This document shows positions 16,614 through 25,236 of a stretch of 64,000 bases of DNA, piece after piece (position 1 is the stretch's first letter; each line of letters begins with the position of its first letter). The position numbers and the translations under genes are program-made. The DNA comes from Billgrantia montanilacus (GTDB lineage Bacteria; Pseudomonadota; Gammaproteobacteria; Pseudomonadales; Halomonadaceae): NCBI RefSeq assembly GCF_003336675.1, contig NZ_QPII01000001.1, positions 124,001 to 188,000 on the forward strand, read 5' to 3'. The notes under the pieces are model-generated. The model made no database searches and was not told the DNA's origin. It worked only from the letters and a program-made list of their open reading frames with translations.

Positions 16614-19211
16614 ATGACTGACAAAAACAATACCTCTCGAGCGTCTGATGTCGACCTTGAGGATATGGTTGCCTCGAGTGATTCAGGAGCGCGGAAGCCG
16701 GCAGGGGTGCCGGGCAAGCTGCTGGTCAGCATTGCGGCGGCCTGGTCGCTGTTTCAGCTGTGGATTGCCTCGCCGTTGCCTTACATGTTTCGCTTCGGGG
16801 TTTTCAACGCCACCGAGTCGCGTTCGATTCACCTGGCTTTTGCACTTTTTCTGGCCTTCATGGCCTACCCGGCGCTGAAGCGATCACCGCGCGATCGCAT
16901 TCCGATTCAGGACTGGGTGCTGGCGGCTGTTGCAGCCTTCTGCGGTGCCTATATCTTTCTCTTCTATGCCGAACTCGCCGAGCGCCCTGGAGCACCCATT
17001 ACCCAGGACGTGATCGTCGGTGTGGTCGGTATCCTGATGCTGCTGGAAGCGACACGCCGAGCCCTGGGGCCACCGCTGATGATCGTGGCCACGGTCTTCA
17101 TTCTCTATTCCCTGTTCGGCCCCTATATGCCGGGCATTCTTGCTCACCGCGGCGTTACCTTCCAGAGCCTGGTCAATCATCAGTGGCTTACCACTCAGGG
17201 GGTCTTCGGTATTGCCCTGGGGGTGTCGACCAGCTTCGTCTTCCTGTTCGTGCTGTTCGGTGCCCTGCTCGACAAGGCGGGCGCCGGTAACTATTTCATC
17301 AAGGTGGCGTTCTCTCTGCTGGGCCACTACAAGGGTGGGCCGGCCAAGGCGGCGGTAGTGGCGTCAGGCATGACCGGGCTGATTTCCGGTTCGTCGATTG
17401 CCAACGTGGTCACTACCGGTACCTTCACCATTCCCATGATGAAGCGGGTGGGCTTTTCTCCGGAGAAGGCAGGCGCTGTCGAGGTGGCGTCCTCGGTCAA
17501 TGGCCAGATCATGCCGCCCGTGATGGGTGCGGCGGCCTTCCTGATGGTCGAGTATGTCGGTATTTCCTATGTCGATGTTATCAAGCACGCTTTCCTGCCG
17601 GCCCTGATCTCCTATATCGCACTGGTTTATATCGTCCACCTGGAGGCGCTCAAGGCCAATATGCAGGGCTTGCCCACAAGCAATCCGGCGCGGCCTTTCC
17701 TCAACAAGATGATCGGCTTCCTGACCGGCCTGCTCCTGTTGATGGCGCTCTCCTTTGCGGTCTATTACGGCCTGGGGTGGCTCAAGCCGGTGCTCGGCGA
17801 CGCAACTCCCTGGGTGATCGCAGTAGGGCTGGCAGTCGTCTATGTCTTTCTGCTCAAGCTTGGGGCGCAGTATCCCGAGCTCAAGCTCGACGACCCCAAT
17901 TCCCCGGTCCTCACTCTCCCCCAGACGCGTCCCACGGTCATGGTCGGCCTGCATTACATTCTGCCGGTGATCGTGCTGGTGTGGTGTCTGATGGTCGAAC
18001 GCTTGTCGCCGGGGCTGTCGGCTTTCTGGGCCACAGTGTTCATGATCTTCATCATCCTCACCCAGCGCCCAATCATTGCTGTCTTCCGTCAGCGAGGAAA
18101 GTTCGCCGAGGATATCAAGGAAGGCTTCATGGACCTGTGGGACGGCCTGGTAACCGGTGCTCGCAACATGATCGGAATCGGTATCGCCACTGCGGCGGCG
18201 GGGATCATCGTGGGCGCGGTATCCCAGACGGGGGTTGGACTGGTGCTGGCCGATGTGGTGGAGATTCTCTCCATGGGCAACCTGATGCTGATCCTGTTGC
18301 TGACCGCGGTGCTCAGCCTGATCCTTGGCATGGGGTTGCCCACCACAGCCAACTACATCGTGGTGTCTGCGCTGTTGGCGCCGGTGATCGTGACACTGGG
18401 GCAGCAGAATGGCCTCATCGTGCCGCTGATTGCCGTGCACCTGTTTGTCTTTTACTTCGGGATCATGGCCGATGTGACGCCACCGGTTGGCCTGGCGTCG
18501 TTTGCGGCAGCGGCGGTCTCGGGTGGAGATCCGCTGCGCACCGGTTTTCAGGCCTTCTATTACAGCCTTCGCACCGCGGCGCTGCCGTTCCTGTTCATCT
18601 TCAATACCGACCTGTTGTTGATCGATGTCGGCTGGGTGCAGGGGATCGTGATATTCATCATCGCGACCATTGCGATGTTGATCTTTGCCGCAGGCACCCA
18701 AGGCTTCATGATCGCCCGCAATCGTTGGTACGAGAGCATCCTGATGCTGCTGGTGGCCTTCACGCTGTTCCGCCCTGGGTTCTGGATGGACATGGTTCAC
18801 GACCCCTACCAGTCTGTTCCCCCGGCCGAGTTTGCCCAGGCGCTGGGCGAGGTCGATGATGGCAGTCAGCTTCGGGTGCAAATCGCCGGCGAGGATGCCT
18901 TCGGCGACCCCTTGGTCACCTATATCCTGGTGCCGGTGCCTCGCGGTGAAACCGCCGAGGAGCGCATGCAAGAGCTCGGCATGGAGCTGTGGATCGAGGG
19001 GGATCAGGCCACGGTTGATTTTGTTGAATTCGGCAGCCTGGCCGCGGATCTCGGTTTTGACTTCGACCAGGAAATCATCGAGGTGTCGGCTCCGGTGGAT
19101 CGCTGGGCGAAAGAGTGGATGTGGGTTCCGGGTTTCCTGGTGTTTGGCCTGGTGGTGCTGCTGCAGCGGCGTCGGCGTAATCAGCAGCCGACGACAACGG
19201 CCACTGCCTGA
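16614..19211 (+). CDS. TRAP transporter fused permease (4TM + 12TM)
   Basis: This 865-residue inner-membrane protein is the fusion of the small and large TRAP membrane subunits. The N-terminal part, after a soluble start of about 35 residues, has several hydrophobic helices. The large-subunit core follows, with ASGMTGLISGSSIANVVTTGTFTIPMMKR and SSVNGQIMPPVMGAAAFLM, conserved in TAXI-type DctM domains, and a second inverted half with GMGLPTTANYI. A C-terminal extra soluble segment (about residues 740-830) precedes a last helix; this tail is seen in some TAXI permeases. Uptake of an organic acid is inferred from the class. Confidence 0.92.
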   Translation: MTDKNNTSRASDVDLEDMVASSDSGARKPAGVPGKLLVSIAAAWSLFQLWIASPLPYMFRFGVFNATESRSIHLAFALFLAFMAYPALKRSPRDRIPIQDWVLAAVAAFCGAYIFLFYAELAERPGAPITQDVIVGVVGILMLLEATRRALGPPLMIVATVFILYSLFGPYMPGILAHRGVTFQSLVNHQWLTTQGVFGIALGVSTSFVFLFVLFGALLDKAGAGNYFIKVAFSLLGHYKGGPAKAAVVASGMTGLISGSSIANVVTTGTFTIPMMKRVGFSPEKAGAVEVASSVNGQIMPPVMGAAAFLMVEYVGISYVDVIKHAFLPALISYIALVYIVHLEALKANMQGLPTSNPARPFLNKMIGFLTGLLLLMALSFAVYYGLGWLKPVLGDATPWVIAVGLAVVYVFLLKLGAQYPELKLDDPNSPVLTLPQTRPTVMVGLHYILPVIVLVWCLMVERLSPGLSAFWATVFMIFIILTQRPIIAVFRQRGKFAEDIKEGFMDLWDGLVTGARNMIGIGIATAAAGIIVGAVSQTGVGLVLADVVEILSMGNLMLILLLTAVLSLILGMGLPTTANYIVVSALLAPVIVTLGQQNGLIVPLIAVHLFVFYFGIMADVTPPVGLASFAAAAVSGGDPLRTGFQAFYYSLRTAALPFLFIFNTDLLLIDVGWVQGIVIFIIATIAMLIFAAGTQGFMIARNRWYESILMLLVAFTLFRPGFWMDMVHDPYQSVPPAEFAQALGEVDDGSQLRVQIAGEDAFGDPLVTYILVPVPRGETAEERMQELGMELWIEGDQATVDFVEFGSLAADLGFDFDQEIIEVSAPVDRWAKEWMWVPGFLVFGLVVLLQRRRRNQQPTTTATA

Positions 19212-19222
19212 AGGAGATGATC

Positions 19223-19651
19223 ATGTACAGCAAGATCCTGTTGTCAGTGGACCTCAACGAGGAGAGCTCCTGGGTCAGAGCCTTGCCAGCGGCGGTCACC
19301 CTGTGTCGCACTTTTGATGCATCGCTGCATGTGGTAACGGTGCTGCCGGACTACCGCATGCCCCTGGTCGGCTCCTATTTCCCCAAGGACTTCGCCAAGA
19401 AGGCCCACGAGGCCATATCGGAGGCACAGCACAGGTTCATTCAGGAGCACGTGCCGGACGACATCAAAGTGCAGTCGGTGATCGCCGACGGCTCGCCCTG
19501 GGAGGCCATCGTCAAGACGGCGAAGAAGCTCGAGGTGGACCTGATCGTCATGGCATCCCACAACAAGCGCAAGTTCGCCGACTATGTGCTCGGCCCCAAT
19601 GCCGAGCACGTGGTCCATCACTCGAAGGTGTCGGTGATGATCGTGCGTTGA
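19223..19651 (+). CDS. Universal stress protein (UspA family)
   Basis: This 142-residue single-domain protein has ILLSVDLNEESSW at its start and IVMASHNKRKFADYVLGPNAEHVVHHSKVSVMIVR at its end; the latter contains the G-x-x-A-x-x-V-x-x-x-x-x-x-V-x-x-V pattern of UspA proteins. AAGGAG lies six bases before ATG 19223; the nearby ATG 19217 overlaps that site. It follows the TRAP permease by 11 bases. The TRAP transporter TeaABC of Halomonas elongata also has an associated Usp (TeaD) that modulates transport. A similar ATP-linked control is inferred here. Confidence 0.88.
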   Translation: MYSKILLSVDLNEESSWVRALPAAVTLCRTFDASLHVVTVLPDYRMPLVGSYFPKDFAKKAHEAISEAQHRFIQEHVPDDIKVQSVIADGSPWEAIVKTAKKLEVDLIVMASHNKRKFADYVLGPNAEHVVHHSKVSVMIVR

Positions 19652-19673
19652 TGACGAAGTCAGCAAGGAGCCA

Positions 19674-19715
19674 CCCAGAACGCCCCGGCCGAGCAATCGG
19701 CCGGGGCGTTCTGGG
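19674..19715. terminator. Strong bidirectional terminator
   Basis: A perfect 19-bp stem (CCCAGAACGCCCCGGCCGA at 19674-19692 with its complement at 19697-19715) around loop GCAA separates the convergent TRAP-Usp and sulfur-oxidation operons. Confidence 0.8.
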
Positions 19716-19748
19716 TTCTGGAAGCGGGACTAAGCTTGCCTCTGGCGG

Positions 19749-20576
19749 TCAACCGGCCTTGATAGACGCTTCGTGCGTGGCGGAGGCGCCGGTATCGTCC
19801 TGCCATTCGAAGACCGCTTCACCTTCCTCCTCGGGGCTAAGGTAGAACAGCAGGTACGGGCTGGCGGAAATCGACTGGTGGAGTTCGGCCTCGAAGGCGG
19901 TTGAGCCGTTCAGCCTGACGGTGAAGCGCTCGACGATATGCCGCGGCACGATCTCGCCGTTGGTATCTTCACGCAGGCCGGTCTCCATGGGGTGATTGAT
20001 CAGCGTACGAACCGCTTCCGGCTGGCCCGGGGTAAAGCTGGAGGGGATGCTGACCCTGGGGTTGGACAGCGGCTCCGGCTGGTCGCCGCCATTGCGCATC
20101 AGGCAGCCGCTGACGGTGATGCGAACCTCCCGCGCCGTCGCGAAGCGCTCGCCCTGGTGGCTGGTGGCGATGGCGATTACCTGCTGGGTTTCGTTGAGCC
20201 TGACCCGCGTGGATATCTCGGCCTTGCCGCTCAGGGGGGTGAGGTGGAAGGTCGCGATTTCCGGCGAGGGATTGGCGGTCGCGAAGAGGTCGATGCGTGA
20301 GATGTGGTCATCGTCAGCGAGTTCACCGTCGAAACCGACCGTGAGCGCGACCGAGGCGCCGTCTTCCGAGACATGGGGCAGGTCGAGTACCAGTCCCTGG
20401 GTGCTGGGCTCGGTATCGCCCAGGACGCTGCGAGCGGCCTCCAGGCGCTGCCACGGCCCCTCTGCCAGGGCGGGTGTGGCCAGGCCGGCCAGGCTGATAG
20501 CGGCCACCGCAGCGGCAATGCCGCGCAGCAGACGGCGGCGGGCGGCATCGTAATGAGCAGGACGGGCAACGTGCAT
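19749..20576 (-). CDS. SoxYZ fusion, sulfur carrier
   Basis: The 275-residue protein starts at 20576 with GGAGGA upstream. It opens with a twin-arginine-type signal (ARRRLLRG followed by a hydrophobic stretch to about residue 38). A SoxY-like domain runs to about 165 and ends in ITVSGC, Cys158 standing where SoxY has the swinging-arm cysteine of its GGCGG tail. A SoxZ-like domain follows (INHPMETGL, then YLLFYLSPEE). In SoxYZ the sulfur substrate is bound covalently to that cysteine. Here the cysteine is internal, not at a free C-terminus. It is the last gene of the operon with fcc-like genes and a YeeE transporter. Confidence 0.8.
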   Translation of the reverse strand: MHVARPAHYDAARRRLLRGIAAAVAAISLAGLATPALAEGPWQRLEAARSVLGDTEPSTQGLVLDLPHVSEDGASVALTVGFDGELADDDHISRIDLFATANPSPEIATFHLTPLSGKAEISTRVRLNETQQVIAIATSHQGERFATAREVRITVSGCLMRNGGDQPEPLSNPRVSIPSSFTPGQPEAVRTLINHPMETGLREDTNGEIVPRHIVERFTVRLNGSTAFEAELHQSISASPYLLFYLSPEEEGEAVFEWQDDTGASATHEASIKAG

Positions 20577-20595
20577 GGTTTCCTCCGATGAGCGA

Positions 20596-21621
20596 TCAAT
20601 TCTTGGACAGTGCCAGTGGGCCGACGATCCCCAACCGGGCACCGGCTCCGATGCCTGCCAGGGCGGCAAAGGCGGTCAACGCCAGCGTCGACAGCCCGGA
20701 CAGGCCCTGGCCGATGGAGCAGCCCAGCGCCATGACACCGCCGATGCCCATCAAGGTGCCTCCCGCCATGCTGCGCAACATCTGCCCGGGCCCGTCGAAA
20801 GCCCGCAGGGTAAAGTCACGCCGCAGCAGAGCCATGGCAAGGGCGCCCACGATGACGCCACCCACGACGCTGACGCCGAAGCCGAGTCGGGTACCGGTGG
20901 AAAGCATCAGGTACTGCAGTGATTCACCGATGGGGGCGATGAAGGTCAGACTTGCCAGGCGGACCGGTTCGAAGTCGTCATGACCGAGTACGCCGGTGGC
21001 GTACCAGCCTGCCGGAACCAGCAGGCCAATGATGAGGCCCCCCAACCAATCCCTGGGCGAGGCACGAAACGCTGCATTGGAGAACGCCCAGGCGAGCAGA
21101 GCGCCACCGAGTACCAGTGCCGTGAACCAGGCGGGGGCGCCGATTGCCCCTGGCAGGTCATGGGTGGGCAGGGCCAGTGTGGTCATGCCTTCCAGCCAGA
21201 TCCGCAGCGGCGCCAGTACGCCGGAAAGCGCCATGTAGGCGGCCAGGCCGAGGCATGTCAGGACAACGAAACTGCGCAGATTGCCGCTGCCCAGTAGCAC
21301 CAGGGCGCGGGCACCGCAGCCGTTGGCCAGGGCCATACCATAGCCGAACAGGGCGCCGCCCAGAGGGATGGCAAGCCAGGAGGGGGCCGGGTTTGCGTAG
21401 AGCGAGTCCTCCAGTGACACCAGCCCGGCCACAGCCAATGTCTGGCTGCCCAGCAGCGCCACAGCCATGGCCAGGACAAAGCCGCGCAGCTTGCGGGTGT
21501 CGCCCAGGGCCCAGCAATTGGCAAGGCCGCGCAGCAGGCAGAATCCGGTGGCCTGGCCGGTTGCGCCGAAAACCAGGCCGATCAGTACAGCCGACCAGAC
21601 GACCAGCTCGGTATGGCTCAT
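20596..21621 (-). CDS. YeeE/YedE (TsuA-like) sulfur-compound transporter
   Basis: This 341-residue polytopic membrane protein has the internal duplication typical of YeeE/YedE. The conserved cysteines are seen in GFCLLRGLANC, ANGCGARAL and ALGCSIGQGLSGL. In TsuA these cysteines pass thiosulfate or sulfide-type sulfur across the inner membrane. It lies between the flavoprotein and SoxYZ genes. The context suggests movement of reduced sulfur between cytoplasm and periplasm during sulfide or thiosulfate oxidation. The direction and exact substrate are not shown by sequence. Confidence 0.85.
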   Translation of the reverse strand: MSHTELVVWSAVLIGLVFGATGQATGFCLLRGLANCWALGDTRKLRGFVLAMAVALLGSQTLAVAGLVSLEDSLYANPAPSWLAIPLGGALFGYGMALANGCGARALVLLGSGNLRSFVVLTCLGLAAYMALSGVLAPLRIWLEGMTTLALPTHDLPGAIGAPAWFTALVLGGALLAWAFSNAAFRASPRDWLGGLIIGLLVPAGWYATGVLGHDDFEPVRLASLTFIAPIGESLQYLMLSTGTRLGFGVSVVGGVIVGALAMALLRRDFTLRAFDGPGQMLRSMAGGTLMGIGGVMALGCSIGQGLSGLSTLALTAFAALAGIGAGARLGIVGPLALSKN

Positions 21622-21681
21622 GCAGAGAGAGTCCTTGTCGCAATGCCGTGCATGTGTCCGGTCACGTCCAGGTGGCCCTGT

Positions 21682-23010
21682 TCAGGTGACCCGGCCGCCG
21701 AGGGGCGTGCCCCAGGTATCCTGGCAGATGGCGTTGTACCAGCCGACGGCATATTCGGCTTCCAGGGCGCGGGTGTCCTCGGAGGCATCGGCCGGACTCA
21801 GGCCACCGGCCCCCTCCACCTCGGCAATCACACCGTCCTGTACTCGATAGACACCGGCCACCGAGATGCCGTACTCCGGCCCGACCAGGCTGTAGCAGGT
21901 ATTGGTCCAGTAGGCCTCAGGCGCCGGACGCGACTCCAGGGACGCGGCAATGGCGGCGGCCACGACCTTGGCCTGGGCGTTGGCACAGAAACCCGACTTG
22001 GGCATCGGTGCCGCCACCGTGGCGTCGCCCACCACATAGATGTCATCGACCTGACGGGACTCGAAGGTCTCGGGTTTCACCGGCACCCAGCCGGAGTCGT
22101 CGGTGACGCCGGCACGCTCGGCGATCCAGCCGGCCTTCTGGGGCGGAATGACGTTGAGCACGTCGGCGCGATGCACGGTGCCGAATTCGGTCTCGACTTC
22201 GAGCCTGTCGGCATCGACGCGGGTCACTCTGCCGTCGTTCGACAGTCCCACCCACTCGATGCGGTCACCGTAGAGTTGCTCCCATCCGGCGGTGAACAGC
22301 CCCTGCTTGGAGAAATTGTCCTTGGCGTCGAGGATCAGGACCTTCGACTTCGGCTTGTACTGTGCCAGGTAGTTGGCCACCAGGCTGGCGCGCTCATAGG
22401 GGCCGGGCGGGCAGCGGAAGGGGTTGTCCGGTGCCACCATGACGAAGGTGCCGCCATCGTCCATGGCTTCGAGCTGGCTGCGCAGCAGTTCGGTCTGGGC
22501 ACCGGCCTTCCAGGCGTGGGGGGCCTTCTCGGCGGCCTCCTCGTCGTAGCCCTCCAGCGCATTCCAGCGCATGTCGACGCCGGGGGAGAGGACCAGGCGG
22601 TCGTAGTCGAGTTCGCGGCCGGTGGAGAGGGTTACCTTGTGGGCCTCGGCGTCCACGTCTTCGGCCATGGCATGGATCACGCGCACGCCGTAACGCTCTT
22701 CCAGTTCATTGTAGCCATGGGCGATGGCGTCCATCTCCCGCAGCCCGCCCAGGTGCAGGTTGCTGAACGGACAGGTATAGAAGGTCTCGTTCGGCTCTAC
22801 CAGGATCACCTCGATGGCCGGGTTGGCCCGCTTGAGATACTTGGCGGCCGTGGCACCACCGAAGCCGCCACCGACCACGATGACGCGCCCGGCATGCTGG
22901 CCGCCGATGGCGAAGGGTGCGCTGCCCACCAAGGGCAGCAGGGATGCGGCAGCGATGCCCTTGATCAACTGACGGCGGGTCAGGCTGTTGCGGATGTGAC
23001 GATGGTTCAT
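21682..23010 (-). CDS. fccB: Flavocytochrome c sulfide dehydrogenase, flavin subunit
   Basis: FccB oxidises sulfide in the periplasm with covalently bound FAD and passes electrons to its cytochrome partner. The start has a twin-arginine signal ([22 protein letters not shown]). The FAD-binding motif [17 protein letters not shown] follows at about residues 43-59. [10 protein letters not shown] carries a cysteine conserved in the sulfide-oxidising disulfide, and [11 protein letters not shown] carries the second half. The C-terminal dimer region ([17 protein letters not shown]) fits FccB. Start 23010 has an AGGGGG six bases upstream; an alternative at 23025 overlaps the cytochrome stop as ATGA. 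The 442-residue length is normal. Confidence 0.88.
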   Translation of the reverse strand: MNHRHIRNSLTRRQLIKGIAAASLLPLVGSAPFAIGGQHAGRVIVVGGGFGGATAAKYLKRANPAIEVILVEPNETFYTCPFSNLHLGGLREMDAIAHGYNELEERYGVRVIHAMAEDVDAEAHKVTLSTGRELDYDRLVLSPGVDMRWNALEGYDEEAAEKAPHAWKAGAQTELLRSQLEAMDDGGTFVMVAPDNPFRCPPGPYERASLVANYLAQYKPKSKVLILDAKDNFSKQGLFTAGWEQLYGDRIEWVGLSNDGRVTRVDADRLEVETEFGTVHRADVLNVIPPQKAGWIAERAGVTDDSGWVPVKPETFESRQVDDIYVVGDATVAAPMPKSGFCANAQAKVVAAAIAASLESRPAPEAYWTNTCYSLVGPEYGISVAGVYRVQDGVIAEVEGAGGLSPADASEDTRALEAEYAVGWYNAICQDTWGTPLGGRVT

Positions 23011-23021
23011 GTTGCGCCCCC

Positions 23022-23375
23022 TCATTCTTCCGGCTCGTTATCGTTTTCCAGATCGATGCCGGCAAAGTGCCGGGCGAGTGCCTCGAGCTCGGCATCCGTG
23101 AAGCCCTTGGCGATCCGGTCCATTATCGTGGTTTCACCGTTCTCCTCGTGCTTGAAGTCGAGGAGACGCGAGGACAGGACATCGGCGGGGCGCCCGGCAA
23201 TCGTCGGTACGCTGCCGGCCAGCCGGCCTTCGGTGCCATGGCAGTTGGCGCAGCTGCCTGCCATTACCTCGAGCTGAGCATCGGAAAAGGTCTCTTCGGC
23301 CTGGGCGGTCATGGGAAGGCCTACCAGCAGCAGGCTCACCAGTGGCAGGGATGCAATAGGGAAAACCCGTTTCAT
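23022..23375 (-). CDS. Small c-type cytochrome, partner of the flavoprotein
   Basis: This 117-residue protein starts at 23375 with AGGAG upstream. It has a signal peptide (to about AQA at 26) and a single haem site CANCH (C42, C45, H46). A Met ligand is plausible in [11 protein letters not shown]. It belongs to the cytochrome c4/c553-like single-haem class and would be the FccA-type electron acceptor of the flavoprotein encoded directly after it (overlap ATGA). The two-haem FccA of purple sulfur bacteria is longer, so this is a monohaem version. Confidence 0.85.
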   Translation of the reverse strand: MKRVFPIASLPLVSLLLVGLPMTAQAEETFSDAQLEVMAGSCANCHGTEGRLAGSVPTIAGRPADVLSSRLLDFKHEENGETTIMDRIAKGFTDAELEALARHFAGIDLENDNEPEE

Positions 23376-23701
23376 CGTCAGGCTCCTGATCGGAGTTCTT
23401 GTCGGAAGTCGTGCCAAAGGAACATATTACTGTGGACCGGACGCCACCAGAAGGAACGCTTTGGCATTCCGTTATGCCCATATGAAAAGCATGGTTAGAG
23501 GCTTATGCCTTTTTGTGATCGTCGATAAAAACGGGAGCCGTTTGGGAAAAATTGGACTTTACGTTGATTGGCCCGAGGCGCACTCTTGTGCCAGGTCAAC
23601 TACATTAACGCTGTAGAAAGACAACAAGACGCCTCCCGGTCACCCAACCGGAACGGCGCGTTCTTTCGTCACATGACTTGGCGACCAGACGGGGTATGAC
23701 T
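23376..23701. promoter_or_regulatory. Divergent promoter region of the sulfur operon and DUF2189 gene
   Basis: There is no gene in 326 bases. It holds AT-rich stretches including CATATTACTG near 23423 and CCATATGAAAAGC near 23479, which could belong to the sulfur-operon promoter. No clear operator was identified. Confidence 0.4.
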
Positions 23702-24517
23702 ATGAACGCAGCAACAAGATCCACGGGTCAGTCATCGGTGCCCACGGTGAAGATCACCATCAACCCGATCGGCATGGACAGGCCCAAGGCCTGGTTGGCC
23801 GCCGGTTTCGAGGATTTTCGCAAGGCCACTGCAGTGAGTCTCGCCTATGGCATGTTCTGGGTCGGCTTGAGTATCGCCGTGACCCTGGGTGCGGTGATGC
23901 TCGATCTGTGGCACTGGTTGCTGCCCATGGTCGCCGGCTTCATGTTCCTTGGACCTCTGGTCGCGGTGGGCTCCTATGGGGTCAGCCGTGCGATTGAAGC
24001 CAACCGCACGCCCCATCTGGGAGACGCCTTCAGCGCTTGGCGGCCCCACGCCGGCCAGCTGGCGATGATGGGCGTGATGATGATGATCTTCTTCCTGGCC
24101 TGGATTCGCTTGGCTACCCTGCTCTTCGCGCTGTTCTACGGTTTCGAGGCGCCAGGGCCCGAAGCGCTCTATGCCTCGCTGCTGACCACGCCGCAAGGGC
24201 TGGGCATGATCCTGGTCGGCTCGGGCGTGGGTGCCGTGTTGGCGTTCGGTGCCTTCACCATCAGCGTGGTCGCCATTCCAACCTTGATGGATCAGGATCT
24301 CACCTTCATGGAGGGCATTGAGGCGAGCGTGCGTTCCGTGTCGAGGAATTTTCGCCCCATGCTGCTGTGGGCCGCGATACTGACCGGCTGCGTGCTGGTC
24401 GGGATTCTGACCTTCTATATTGGCTTGGCCCTGATCCTGCCGGTGCTGGGGCACGCCAGCTGGCATGCCTATGAGGATCTGGTGCGCTGTGAGCCCGTGG
24501 AGAGCGTTACCAACTGA
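23702..24517 (+). CDS. DUF2189 family membrane protein
   Basis: The 271-residue protein carries a soluble start of about 45 residues (VKITINPIGMDRPKAWLAAGFEDFRK). Six or so hydrophobic segments follow, ending in LGHASWHAYEDLVRC. This layout is that of DUF2189, integral membrane proteins frequently found near cytochrome or sulfur-respiration genes and of unknown function. A GGGG tract lies six bases before ATG 23702. It is divergent from the sulfur-oxidation operon and ended by a clear terminator, so it is monocistronic. Confidence 0.8.
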   Translation: MNAATRSTGQSSVPTVKITINPIGMDRPKAWLAAGFEDFRKATAVSLAYGMFWVGLSIAVTLGAVMLDLWHWLLPMVAGFMFLGPLVAVGSYGVSRAIEANRTPHLGDAFSAWRPHAGQLAMMGVMMMIFFLAWIRLATLLFALFYGFEAPGPEALYASLLTTPQGLGMILVGSGVGAVLAFGAFTISVVAIPTLMDQDLTFMEGIEASVRSVSRNFRPMLLWAAILTGCVLVGILTFYIGLALILPVLGHASWHAYEDLVRCEPVESVTN

Positions 24518-24527
24518 GGCCACGCTT

Positions 24528-24559
24528 CGGCAGGAAGGGGGGAGCCCTTCCTGCCGTTT
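24528..24559 (+). terminator. Rho-independent terminator
   Basis: CGGCAGGAAGGG (24528-24539) pairs with CCCTTCCTGCCG (24545-24556), a perfect 12-bp stem followed by TTT. Confidence 0.8.
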
Positions 24560-24670
24560 CGCTTGTCGAGCCGTTTACCTGTCCTCTGGCTATTCCGTTT
24601 CCCGCCTGACCTTTCCGTGCGTTTCGCGTAACCTTGTCAGCCATTACCCCCGTGACTGCGGAGTGCCGTG

Positions 24671-25192
24671 ATGTTGCTGACGAGACCATGTCGCTATTTG
24701 CTTGCCCTCTGCCTCCTGCCGTTGTGGGGCCTGTCGCCCGTGGCACTGGCCGAGCCTTTTTCGCCTCCGGAAGGGGAGGTCCTGTTGCGGCTTAGCGGGG
24801 AGATCGAGCATGTCAATGTCGGTGACGAGTTGCACCTGGATCGGGCTATGCTGATGTCCCTGTCGCCGATGGTGATCGAGACCACTACCCCCTGGACCGA
24901 GGGGGTGAGCCGTTTCGAGGGGCCACTGATCCGCGCCGTGCTTGAAGCCGCCGGTGTCAGTTCGGAGCAAGTGCGCGTGAGGGCCCTGGACGACTTCGTG
25001 GCCATGGTGCCGGTATCGGACTTTCACGATTACGATGTGATCCTGGCAATCGAACGCGATGGCGAGCCCATTGCGGTTCGCGAGCTCGGTCCGGTTTTCG
25101 TCCTCTACCCCTTCGATGACCACCCGGAACTGCTCAACGAGACCATTCGTTTTCGCTCGGTCTGGCATGTGAGTACTATCCATGCTCCCTGA
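24671..25192 (+). CDS. Secreted molybdopterin-oxidoreductase-fold protein
   Basis: This 173-residue protein has a signal peptide ([19 protein letters not shown]). Its mature domain ([27 protein letters not shown], then [15 protein letters not shown]) resembles the small sulfite-oxidase-fold domain of periplasmic proteins named molybdopterin-dependent oxidoreductase. No cofactor-binding cysteine is obvious, so cofactor binding is doubtful. It lies 44 bases before the hybrid kinase and is probably co-transcribed. A role as periplasmic sensor input for that kinase is an inference. Confidence 0.6.
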   Translation: MLLTRPCRYLLALCLLPLWGLSPVALAEPFSPPEGEVLLRLSGEIEHVNVGDELHLDRAMLMSLSPMVIETTTPWTEGVSRFEGPLIRAVLEAAGVSSEQVRVRALDDFVAMVPVSDFHDYDVILAIERDGEPIAVRELGPVFVLYPFDDHPELLNETIRFRSVWHVSTIHAP

Positions 25193-25236
25193 TCGGCCCA
25201 TGCTCCCTGAGCGGTCTTGATACGGGAGGCGAAATA

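Noticed and set aside
17364..18971. Long minus-strand frame antisense to the TRAP permease
   Set aside because: It is a high-GC shadow with His/Gln/Asp-rich low-complexity translation and no domain; the plus strand encodes a clear TRAP permease.
21613..23277. 554-residue plus-strand frame over fccB
   Set aside because: The minus strand has Tat signal, FAD motif and active-site cysteines of FccB; the plus frame has no recognisable feature.
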